From Termitomyces sp. T153 (Eukaryota > Basidiomycota > Agaricomycetes > Agaricales > Lyophyllaceae): 64,000 nt of DNA. The number at the start of each line of letters is the position of its first letter. The stretch's first letter is position 1. The notes under the pieces were generated by a model. The model was not told the origin of the DNA and ran no database searches. It saw nothing but the letters and a program-made list of their open reading frames with translations. Made by a program: the position numbers and the translations under genes. This document shows, in pieces, positions 35,178 through 46,137 of this stretch. Where the stretch lies: assembly GCA_018296165.2 (NCBI GenBank), contig JACKQL020000020.1:902583-966582 (forward strand). Reading direction: 5' to 3'.

Positions 35178-36139
35178 CTGAAGATTGTATGCATGTATTA
35201 GAAAACAAGTACCAGAAGTTGTGTGCCCTCACATCAGTTTTTGAAACAACAGTTGTGTTTTTAGTAGGTATCACAGCTACCAAACTACCATTATGTATGG
35301 CCTTCAATGCTAAAACTCTAAGTTATGAACTACCTAGTCAATGTGACTTCTTTCAGCCACCCAAGGACTTCTTTTGGGCAATACATGCCATCAAGTCTGA
35401 GAGTATTGAAGGTGCCAACTCTCCAGTTGTTGCTTATTTAATATTTAAACTTTACTCCAACCTGAATTCTGAATGACTGGCACAGATATTAAAAGTGCTC
35501 ACCCTCAGTGTATGTAACACTATAAGTTGTGCCACATTCTGACTTTCAATATTTTGTAATTTCTCACTCTCAACTCAGCCATGACATTCATCTATCTCTG
35601 CTTACCAATGGATGTTAGCTGTCATTTACAAAGTTTCATTCTTTTCTACTTGAAATCCAGCCATCAATGGCAGCATGGTTACAGCTGACAGTGTGTTGGA
35701 CTCTGTTTCTTTCAGTACTGTTTTTATTCCTCTACAGCCACAGCAAGTGTAGCCACTCTGCCCTCTACCATGACTGGACCCCCAGCCACTAGTATACATG
35801 CCACTGCAAGTGGCACTGCTCCTGTTACTAGCACTCCTAAGTCTCTGATTCACATAGATCCTGTTGCAGTCACTGCAGGCATACATGGCAATAACATTGG
35901 TAGTCTAGCTGATTGTCCTTTGTAGTGACAGTTGGTCATCACCTGGGTATCTATGCTGGTTGGCAAGTCCCTGTTATGTTCTTTGATTCATTAGTCAAGC
36001 TCTAATATTATTCAAGGTGCACTACATCTTCTTATGTCACCCATGCTTTTGGTTGCATCTTCTCTGTTTTAGCTTGGTCAATCTCATGTACTATACCCTG
36101 TCCACTCCTATCTCCATACCATACCATACTTACACTTAT
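35178..36139. other. KDZ element interior without a recognised gene
   Basis: A 95-codon plus ORF (35189-35476) and Ser/Thr-rich pieces show no motif I know. CG is nearly absent. Confidence 0.35.
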
Positions 36140-37067
36140 ATATGCTAACTATAGTGTATGTGTTTGATCAAAATAAAAGTATTTGTTCTTATCTTGCCAT
36201 GATAAAGTTGAAGATAGGATTGTTGTATTTTCATTCAAGGCTTTGGAAAATAAGCTGCTTTTTTGAGTCAAGGACCTTGAGCATGACAATGTCTATCATA
36301 GCATTTATAATAATCTCCTCTAATCCTCTCACAGCATTGTACACTTGCTTGTGCACTGCATTTGTCCTTGGCCATTAATTCCCCCTTGTTCCTGATATCT
36401 GCAAGACCTTGTTCACATATCAATCCATGCAGTCTAGTGGCCACAATACAAATGAAAGTATGTAGTAAAGTGGTTGGGTCAAAGAAGGATCACAGAGATA
36501 AAGTTCATACAGGCCCTCAATGTGTTTCTGAGCCCCCTTTTGTTCAAAAAGTCCATTAAGCTTGAGTGACACTTGCTCCACTTGACTAGTCATATATTCA
36601 GTTCTTGAAACAGTTCTCTTTTGGCATTGAGGTGTACTGCATAATGTTCAATTAATAAGTCAAAGAAACTTCTTCCATGGAATACTTATGGAGTGATTGA
36701 CAATTGTTCTTCATTAGTCTTAGTACATTTGACTAGAGATCTACCTCTAATAAGGGTGAGATGTGTAGGGCTGTGACATCATGAGCTATGATGATTGCAT
36801 ACCAAAGAGGTGCATCCCCATTGGATGCATGTTGTGTGGCAACCAAACAATTTCTTACTACTTTGTAAAAGAACATAGTATGAATTGAGAAAAATCAAAG
36901 ACATACTGGTCATACCATTTCTTGCTCTTGCAACACTTGGATTGACATAGTTCTTTGGGTGTGTGGTCCTTACAAGGATGGCCCATGAAGTGGTGAAAGG
37001 GAGAGAACAAGATTGTGTATAAAAATTTACTTGAGATTCCAGCACTTTTATGTGTTGTTACTTTCAC
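36140..37067 (-). pseudogene. decayed unknown reading frame on minus
   Basis: Coding-like segments in shifting frames. These include HFMGHPCKDHTPKELCQ followed by KCCKSKKWYDQYVFDFSQF (36890-37000), then a Leu/Ala-rich stretch, then a cysteine-containing segment near 36330-36370 (CSAQASVQCCERI..DYYK). The spacing of Cys suggests a metal-binding protein, but I do not recognise the family. Stops are numerous. Confidence 0.35.
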
Positions 37068-37436
37068 TCATGACCCGGTCCAATTCCTTGTGTAAGTGTC
37101 TCAGTGTGGACCAAGGTATTTTAGAAGATTTTTCATTACTTTACACAGCTTATAAATGCTCATGATCATCTTGTATGAATTTTTCAAAATATATTGTTGC
37201 TATACCCAGTGAACTGGTTATGACATCCATCAAGAAGCAATTATTGGATTTCCCAATGTGTCAATTCTACTAGCTTCATTGTGTGAGTAACTAAGGGCTG
37301 GGGCATACAGATTTCTCCACTCCCTCCAGAGACTCAGTACTGCATCCATCATTAGAAAGGACTTTTGTGCTGTGAAAATATCAAAGTCATCATTTTAAGT
37401 TGGCAACACTAAAAAGGTGCTAACCTTGAATGGGAG

Positions 37437-39530
37437 ATGCCAAAAGTATTTAAGCTGAGCACATTGGAGTCCTGCATTGCAGCCACAAACAGGGAGTTCC
37501 TCCAAGACCTTTCTCCATACTTTGATGCAACAAAAAGGACCTCAGATCATGATGACTTTCTGACAATCCTGTGGGAGAGGCAAAGTATGAATGTCTGGAT
37601 TGCTTTGGCCATGGTCTCAAGTGTATGTTGCCTGTTGGCACATTCTGTCCAATCCTTGCCATTGTATCCAGGTGAGAGTGGATTTGTTTCTTTAATTTGG
37701 GTCATATAAGGATACAGTTGATAGAAATTGATGGGAAAGGTCTGGAATGGTTACTTTTTTGAAGGAAGGAGTTTAAAAACATTAGGATTACATTTTCAAC
37801 TGGGTCCTCAGCCTTGTGGAAAATGCTCAAACCCTCAACCATGTCCTGGAGATGACTTTGTCATTGTGGACACTATTGCAATCCATTCTGTTGGAATTTA
37901 TTTCTGTGCCTGTGGAGCATTGAGTCAATCACATACAATCCAACTGCTTTGTGCTCAGCTCTTCCCAGCAACTATTGTTACTCCCATAACAGCTGCAACT
38001 TGCAATGCCTTGAACATTCTTGAGATGCTCCCATATGAGTCAAAAGTCTCTGCCTTTGAATTTTATATATAATGCTCTGGCTTGGTTGACCAACAACACA
38101 GGCCTGCATACCCCAAAGGCTAGCTAGTAATATGTATCCAATGCTGTGCAAGACACACAGTTTCTTTAGGATAGATATCCAGCATTCTTAGTGATGATAT
38201 ATGAGTGGCATTACCTCAAGTTGCTGAAGTGTGGGACAAGAGGTCATGAGGCAAACAGGATACAGAGAACTAAACCTGGGTCATATGCAGTGGAGTGTCC
38301 CACCTGCCTGCACCCTAATAAGAACATGCCAGATAGTTGGAAGAATGCTCCGGAGAACAAAAGGTGTTTTCCCTTTGACTTTATCTGGGTTTCAGAACTG
38401 TGTACTGATCAATAGATGGCTTCATTCACTTTTCATTGGCATTGATGCCAATTTTTGATAAAAGTGGAAGGATGTGTCTTGTGATGCCCTTGATCCAGAT
38501 CTTGGCAATGGATTTGCTATTTTGTATCTGAGAAGCCATATAAGGAGCATTTGGAGAAACACAAAGACAAAGTGGAAGCTGTACATATCTAGTCATGTAT
38601 TACTGGTCTTGGCAATACTAACCATTTTGACAGAAGTCTAACTGTTTGCGTCACGATGCTGTGAAGCTTGCAAGCTCAAAATCTAGTCAGGGCAATGCAG
38701 CAACAGAAGTAGGAACAATTGAGTGTATTCGTCATGACATGAAACGTCCTTGCTCAGTTGGAGACCTTCAAGTCAGAGAACAGCAAGTTACTGATTAACC
38801 ATCACAATCTTTTTGTATTGACTTGTCACTACTCAGTTATTGCAATATTGACTATCTTTTCATCAAAGCATTGTTGATTCAGAGCTCCTCTGCTTTGTAG
38901 TATCCTATGACATAGCTTGCCAATGGTCCATCAATCTCAATCTTAAAACACAAATGGTGGATGTTGATCAACTCCCAGATTTATATCCAATACTTCGTCC
39001 CAAAATTTTATTTGCCAGTGCATGTGGTTGCTTGCTGCAACAACTATTCCTTCAACTATGGACTTGGAGTTGGCCGCACAGATGGTGAAGCCCCCGAGCA
39101 AGGATGGGCAGAGGTTGATCCATTTGTTGCCAGTACAAAAGAGATGGGACCGGGTTAACAGTGGGATACTTTGGACAGTCATTTTGGCGATTATAACTGG
39201 AGAAAGACTACTGGTATGGGTGAGTCAACGTATTCCTTTACACCGTAAAGGAGACGTAAACTATGTCTAGGATGTAGCCTGTTAAGGAAATTCAATGCAG
39301 CCATAGCAGACATGGTCGATCATGTCATTGCTCATATGGAACTCACCGCTTTGCTTCTCCAAGATTTGGTTTCCAAATGGATGGAGGAGATAGAAGAGTG
39401 GGAAAGGCACAAGGATCTCGATAGAAAGGAAAAACCAAAGAACCCATTGGTATCCGCAGTTGATAATAAGTTCAACAAAGCATTTAGCCTCATTACAATT
39501 GTGCTAATGCATATTCTCTCATAAAAAAAG
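37437..39530 (+). pseudogene. KDZ-type transposase with CxC2-like cysteine cluster (broken)
   Basis: N-terminal part: a zinc cluster beginning ECLDCFGHGLKC (37570-37610), then WNGYFFEGRSLKTLGLHFQL and FCACGALSQSHTIQLLCAQL (37745-37960), matching the CxC2-like cluster associated with KDZ transposases. Next comes YEWHYLKLLKCGTRGHEAN..CPTCLHPNKNMPDSW (38200-38345) and FIGIDANF (38430-38456). Then VVSYDIACQW (38897-38926), VPKFYLPVHVVACCNNYSFN (38998-39060), GRTDGEAPEQGWAEVDPF, and DHFGDYNWRKTTG near 39178-39213. The C-terminal coiled helix HVIAHMELTALLLQDLV follows. KDZ (Kyakuja-Dileera-Zisupton) transposases mobilise large DNA elements in mushrooms. In-frame stops (for example just after the IDANF block) and frame changes make this copy inactive. 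Confidence 0.82.
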
Positions 39531-39703
39531 CTCTAACGCAGGCCGCGGTGCACCGGAAATTTGCCTAGGCCCAAAGCTGATACAACAACAGAAACTTCTT
39601 TGAACAAACATGTTTCGGCAAGTGTTCTCGTTCCATGTGGCCTTGATATCGAGGCAGAACAGGAACAGTACGTTTCCGTTGTATCTTTCTCTTTTTCTCA
39701 TCA

Positions 39704-40170
39704 GAACTAACTGGAAGAAAATGCATTATTGGTGCCAGAGCTACTAAATGCATTACTAGCATTACTAGTAGGCAACAGTAATGTATTAGTGGAAGGACAT
39801 ATGAAGGAACTGTAATGCATTATAAGTTAAGTGACAATGCATTAGTAGGTGTAGTGCATCATTAATGGAGGGATGAACTAACTGGAAGAAAATGCATTAT
39901 TGGTGCCAGAGCTACTAAATGGATTCTTAGCATTACTAGTAAGGAACAGTAATGCATTAGTGGAGGGACGTATGAAGCAACCCTAATGCATTATAAGTCA
40001 AGTGGCAATGCATTAGTAGGTGTAATGCATCATTCACGGGGGGATGAACTAACCGGGAAAAAATGCATTATTGGTGCAGAGCTACGGTAAAAAAAGGTGC
40101 AACCATCATGCATTATAGGGCAGGGATTCTAGAAGGGATGGCTATAGGTAATGCATTAAAATGCATTAGA
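39704..40170. repeat. 171-bp tandem repeat carrying AATGCATTA palindromes (right)
   Basis: Units start with GAACTAAC(T/C)GG at 39704, 39875 and 40046, an exact 171-bp period; the third is partial. Each full unit carries several copies of AATGCATTA or one-base variants (AATGTATTA, GTGCATCATT). Additional palindromes follow to about 40170. CG dinucleotides are present, unlike in the left cluster. Confidence 0.85.
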
Positions 40171-43100
40171 GGTCTTGCAAAACGTTGACCTGTAATTACA
40201 GTTGATATTGCATCAGCCACCCTGTGTCATTACACAGTATGATACATAACATTACGAGCATCTGGTGGTTTATTTCTCCGCTTGCGCGTATTCGTGATGT
40301 TCATATATTGTCCAACTATTGGGGCGGGGCGGATGCGTGGTATATCCCCTATTAGTACATGGCCCAATCTTCCCCTTTCATCAGTTCTGAGCCATTCCTT
40401 TCTTGTCAGTCAGCATTTCTCGTCAGTCTTCTGGTTTCGGTTTCGCTATGTACTCCATTCTGATTTGACAATGATCTGCCTTTAACTACCTAGAATGTTG
40501 TTGATTCCTAGTTTTATTGTTTTTCCTGGGTTTTCACATCGACCAGGAGGGAGGATGCATTGGAATGTACACCTCCATTCACAATATGACATGATTCAAG
40601 AAAACAAACAAAGCTAGTCAAGAATTTCCCAAGGATTCCACATCTGATTCGCAAGATCGACAGAATCATTTGGCGGTGAGAGTAATCGTCATCAGCAACC
40701 AGACTTCCATCAGATTTCAATGCAAATCAAGATTATGGTTTGTCATGTCACAGGTAGCTCTGAACGTTGAGAAACGCTATCCGAGATAACATCAATCTTT
40801 ATCTGCTCTTTATGGCTCCTTGGAGCTCGTTCTCAACACATACTTCAGGACCAAGGTTCGGGGGGATATTATGGATGCTAAACCTAACTTATGTGATGTT
40901 TTTCGCACACAGAACATTAGTTGAAGCATGGGCAGGTTGAATATATGATACGGGTGTTCTTGTATGGGAGGTTAAGACTGTATATGGAAGGAATCTTGTG
41001 AGATACGTACATTAGGAATATATACAAAAGTATGAGGTATACATTATATCTCATTGTCTCCATTAAACGAACGATTACGTGTCGATAATGCGGAGACAGA
41101 TGAAGTCTGGAGTAACGAGAACGCACTTTCAAGAAGTGCGAAAGAATCCAAGTTGTTCACGGAACGTCAATCAATGGTATCTGTGTCAAGAAAATTTGTG
41201 TTTCCCAAGCCGAGCGAGTGAGTGATTTCAATCTTAAGCGTTTTTTCCGTCATTTTTACTGAGATCTCGGGCTGCTTTTGATTTGGGAAGTGAGGAAATA
41301 TATACACGTAGGTGCAGAGACTCACAATCGGACGAGCTTGTGCTGTTCCATTCGGAACAGGGTAGTGATTCAATTTGTTCGAGTCCTAAACTCTTGACTC
41401 CTGAACATTTTTAATCTATGTAGAAAGAATTGACTATGAAGTATGATATAGGGAAGAAATATCTTCGAAGGACGTACGCCCATATGCTCATCAGCGCGCT
41501 CAGCAGTGGGAGAAATACCATTCAAACCACGCCGGAATTGCAGTGATCGAGCTAGACGAGGTGAGAGATGAGAAAGGCTAGTTGCTGGCAGCTGTTCATC
41601 CATTGTAATGTCAACTCCGACATCGACTAGCCGTTCTTTCCTCGCTGCTGCTGCTGCAAGAGCTCCAAGATCAAAACTAATATTCATATGAGTGTTTGGG
41701 TAGTGGGCAACTCGGTTTCGGGCATTGAGAACCTGTATACATTTTTAGCCTGTGAGTTATGTTACGTACTTAATTACTCATTATTGCGAGCGAAAATCTG
41801 CAGAAAAACATCTATATCTGACCGCAGAACTTACGGGTAATTTCTGATCAGAACCTGCCTTACACCGTGCAACATACAGAATGAGATGCGCACGACATAA
41901 TGAAGAATGTATGCCAAAAGTCTCTGTATGTGTATCTTGAACTGATAATCGTATAAAGTGAATGAGTAGAACCGAGACATAAGAGAATACAACACGTACT
42001 GTAGTTATCGAGGACCTATGACAGTGGTCCATTGTAAGCGTCTACAGTCACACGTACAAATCATGAGGGAAAAATACTCAATTTGAACTTCGTTTTACAT
42101 CATGCGCCTCCGAAGGAAATCATGAAGTCGTGGGTGTGGTCGGAAGGATGTTAAAGAGCCATCGACCGATATCAGAGCGAGAAGTAGGGTTCCTGGACAA
42201 TGGAGACCATATATAGAGACCATTATAGTTAGCGCGGAGGGAGCACATGTGCTCAACAGATACTTGGTGAGATATGCGTTAGGAACAGCAGATGGTGCGG
42301 CAGGCGCCTGTCAATAGCCTCAAAGACAGTTACGACCTTGGACACACAGAACTCTGGTACGAGCAAGTCTCTTACGGAGCTAACAGGTAAACAAGCGGCA
42401 CAGACACAATTGCTCTGGTCAGGTGGATATGATAAACTGTGAGTACAGAATCACCTATGATTTGTCTACCGTATAGTATTTCAACTTCAATCCAAGATAC
42501 GAGTCATGTATGAAAATGCAACTTCAATTAGGTCCATACCAAAAGGCTCAAATTTTGATGCTAGCTGGATTTAACCTTCTCCTGTTCGGGCCTTGGAATA
42601 GGATGACGCTTCAGCTGATGGTGTACAGAAAAGTAAGTTTTGGGACGTACCCGAGGTTAATCTGTAGTTCCATGCAATCTGTGGCCATTTAAGTGATAGG
42701 TATACGCAAAATTCGAGATGCGTAGGGGGGCAAGGGTTCGAATTTCGCGGGATGCGGTCCGGACTCCGGACAAGATAGGAATCACTTGGACTAGCCAGCA
42801 ATAGTGATCCTTCCTTTGTCCTTACCAGTTCGGACTGACCAGTGACCCTTCCTGGTCCTTACCAGCTCACCATTAGTCACTAGTCGGTGAGTATTCTTTC
42901 CGTTGTTTGCATCTGCGTGTACCTGAATGCCGCTAGGAAGACTTTGACGTTGAATCAACACTCATCCCAAGGATTTAGGACTCAAGGTGTTTGTCGCGAC
43001 TTGGATTGTTCTTGCCAGCGTAGCGACACTACTTGGCTCAGGCCTAGAGGACATGATACTGGGTCAGGTCAGGAGGATAGAAAATGATCTCAGCAACCTC

Positions 43101-44942
43101 TGTAAAGTTGGTGTTCCGACGGAACTTCCCTATGCTCCATGATGCATGCATCAAGCAACTGCATCACTCGGGACTGTCTCCGGCGTTCATAACTATGGAT
43201 ACCTGGATGAGTCATCCGGCGAGCATCTTCAAACCATCCCTTATTCTCAGCCTAGCCCATTCTCCTAAGGTCCAGAACAGCACAACTTCTATCTTCTCTT
43301 TCGTTTCATGCAGTGAGTTGGAGATATTATCTTAGAAATCATATCTGATGGCTCTCGCCTTCAGTCCGTCGCTGGCGCCAGACAAGTGTCAGGTAATGCT
43401 CTTATGCTGTACCATATCCCTCTTATGCTGTACCATATACGCGCAATTCCACCATCACAACAAGACCATCTCCCAATCTCCTCCGGGGCGTCAATCAACC
43501 TTCCCTACCCTCCGTATCTCATCACCCTCACTTCTCGGCACTTACATCACTACAGCCTCTAGATGTCTTCTATGAAACTCTTCAATAGTCTAAACTTCCG
43601 CCTGATAACCTCACCTATCTTCTATCTTGGACCTTTGTTGCTGATGCACGATATGTCGGCACCCATGATCAATTATTGCAGCCTGCACACTCGAGTCCGC
43701 TTGCCAATCGGTCGACTAGTTTGAACCGCGGCTGGAGTGCTCGCCGCTTTCAGACCGCTCTCACATCATTGTTCACGTTACTCTCTTGATTGTCATCTCA
43801 ACCCATGTTCAGAGACTGGCAGAATAACGGGAGATTACTCTCAACGCTGGATCATCTTACCACACAACAAGGACATATCAAAAATGGTGAGATGATATCG
43901 TATATTGATAGAAAATTGTTGTAGGAAGAATGATGATCCGGTTTGTTTGATCCCCCTGCTTTTGTTTTGTTTTCGTCTTGTGATCCTCATCGTTTGGCCC
44001 GTGACTATGGCTAGACATAGACGTGGACAAACCTTCTTGAACCTCGTAAGCAAACTTGGGTGGACTACCCGATCATTGTACAATCTTACACTGGGCGGTT
44101 AACATACATATATGCTGCAGATAAGTGTAGACGTGTATGCCTATTCTCTATCTCAACTTTCTGCGAATTCCATGGAAGCATAAACGTCTTGTTCTTGATA
44201 CAGCCACTTCTCATGTGGTCCCGCTTCCAAGTCTCGAGTACAAAGTCACTGTGATATTTTGACATATATATTCGTCCACATTACATGTTTTCTAGAGATC
44301 ATATATGCTCATGCAGCGTATTTCATAAGCTCTTCTTCTCACTACTCTTCATCAAAGCTTCACCATCCCATCATCTTCCCCACCTTGTTGTTGCAGCAAA
44401 GCGGATTACACCTGTCCTTCATGCTAATCAGTCTTCCCCGTTACAAACGAATGCATCTGAAGCAACTTGTAGCCACGTACAGCAAGTTCAATTATCCGGT
44501 TGGCCTGCGGCTTTACTGAAAAGTAATGTGCTAGGCGTACCGTTCCTTGCCAGAATAACAGAGAAGCTATACCCAAACAAACCTGTACTTTGGCTGAAAA
44601 ATGACTTATGTCCCTCACGACCATAGCAACGGATCAGATCGGTTCAATGTTTGACATAATCTGAATCGTCCATCTTGTGACTCTGATAGATCAGCCTCTT
44701 CTGGCTGTTGACGCTGTGTAATATCGTGATCACCACGAGTCAATGATTTCCACTGCTTCTTCTTCTAAGTTTCATCGTTACCTGCTACGTGGTTCCTTGT
44801 TTTTTCTTCGCTTCAAGTTCTCCGCCATCATAAATTGTTCGAGGGTGAGATTGTACATAAAGAGATCCTTTGCATCAAGACTTCTTTCGCGCTGCTCGAC
44901 TCTCTCTTTTGATCTTCCGTTCACTCTTTCTCTCCTTTCTCC
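40171..44942. other. gene-poor, CpG-normal sequence
   Basis: Base composition returns to ordinary, with CG common. Apart from one exon-like piece on minus (41478-41732) I find no assembled gene. A GTTCGAATTTC box near 42735 lies in a G/C-rich stretch, but no tRNA fold could be drawn. Confidence 0.4.
41478..41732 (-). CDS. possible internal exon of an unknown gene
   Basis: A minus segment bounded by a plausible acceptor (TATACAG, ending at 41733) and donor (GTACGT, starting at 41477), open for exactly 85 codons. It reads VLNARNRVAHYPNTHMNISF, then a DLGALAAAAARKERLVDVG helix, then LSHLSPRLARSLQFR. The composition is protein-like (Ala/Leu/Arg helices). I do not recognise the family and could not join neighbouring exons, so it may be another gene fragment. 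Confidence 0.3.
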
Positions 44943-46137
44943 ATGCCACTCATTTCTCGGGTTCCCACACCCTCGACTGAAAGCGATACCCTGTCGATTG
45001 AACGGACTGTTTTCAATGTGCTCTTGTTCTTAGGTCTCTTCCTGAATGTAGCAGTACTACTACCGGCATTGTTTTCCAGCAAAGTCCACCGAAGGAACGC
45101 ATGGTATAACGTCCTCATATCGTGGATGATATACTCCCTCTCGTACCTGTTGATTCTGGGATATCAACATGAACATGAACCGCCTTTTGGGATCTGTCTA
45201 GCCCAAGCGGCGCTGGTTTACTCCTGTCCTACACTGTGAGTTCACTTCTCTTTACCTAGTTAATTCCACATAGATCAATGTCCCGCATCATAGATGTGCT
45301 CTCACTCTCGTCTGCTTACTTCTGGATGTCAGTCATTTTTTCCATGAGATCAAGCAATTGCTCATCTGTGACAGTACTACATTCTTGCATCAGCTCTGAC
45401 TTTCGAAAAAGATGCGAATCCTCTGGTGTTAAAATTGGTGCTGTCGTGTCAACTTGGTCATACCCGAGCATAGGCTGAAATTGTCCAGCTCCTACTGTTT
45501 CCGTGGATCGCCTTTGGTTTCGTGGGCTATATTGTTTTAATGGTTATTTCTTTCCTGAACTTTGCCATATGCTTGGATCTCACGTATAAATCATTGCCAG
45601 TAGTTAATTGCGAACCCTTTGGCGGTGACTCGCAACCCAGTTCACTTCTATTGCTCTATCAATACGAATGTACCGTACGTCACATCCCGGATTGAGAGAT
45701 TGACAGATACAATGACAATGTATATATAGAGCGTTGTTTTCTGCAATCGTCATTTTCGTCGCATCTATTGTTGTTTTAGTTGTTGAAGGTCAATTCCGTT
45801 CGTTCGTTTCAAGATCATAAAGTACTGAAACACTACCAGCCTGTACAGCCGTAATACTCTACCGCCATTGGGGTGTGTTCATACGGCCGAGCCTGGACAA
45901 ACCTTACCTATCATTTTCCATGTTTGTTCGCTTGTCGCTTTTCAACATAATGATACTGGTAGCAGATGGGTAAATCCATTCAACGTTGAAGTGTTGCGAC
46001 AGATAACTCACCTTGTCTGGTACTGTAGCTTGGATGTGACAGTGATTAAAAACCCAGGAAAAGATAGCACAGCAGGCTGGACTATAGTCATGGCTACCAG
46101 TGTGTCATTCTGTTTTATCATAAAGCGAGACCATTGA
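44943..46137 (+). CDS. 7-transmembrane receptor-like protein, multi-exon
   Basis: Exon 1 (44943-45235) encodes an N-terminal tail and two helices (NVLLFLGLFLNVAVLLPALF; WYNVLISWMIYSLSYLLIL), then PPFGICLAQAALVYSCP. A 58-nt intron (45236-45293, GTGAGT..TAG) leads to TLCALTLVCLLLDV. A later exon after a TAG near 45471 gives IVQLLLFPWIAFGFVGYIVL. Another near 45731 gives ALFSAIVIFVASIVVLVVE, joined over a roughly 60-nt intron to AVILYRHWGVFIRPSLDKPY and a further helix (FVRLSLFNIMILVADG). The last exon (46029-46137) reads LDVTVIKNPGKDSTAGWTIV and stops at 46135-46137. This order of seven hydrophobic segments matches a large family of basidiomycete GPCR-like membrane proteins of unknown ligand. 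Splice phases agree at the first and last junctions I checked; the middle exon (45294 to about 45400) has an uncertain end. It probably acts at the plasma membrane. Confidence 0.7.

Larger units (their letters stand above)
32480..40170 (+). mobile_element. probable KDZ-superfamily DNA transposon (limits inferred)
   Basis: A degenerate KDZ-type transposase on plus (37437-39530) sits between two clusters of the palindrome AATGCATTA/TAATGCATTA, at 32480-33060 and 39720-40170. I read these clusters as subterminal repeats of one element. Companion reading frames on minus (33560-35177 and 36140-37067) lie inside. Terminal inverted repeats and a target duplication were not found by eye, so the ends are approximate. 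Left of about 38.6 kb the element is CpG-depleted; right of that it is not. Confidence 0.6.

Noticed and set aside
42690..42770. Possible tRNA around GGTTCGAATTTC
   Set aside because: Only a B-box-like match; no A box at proper spacing and no cloverleaf could be drawn.
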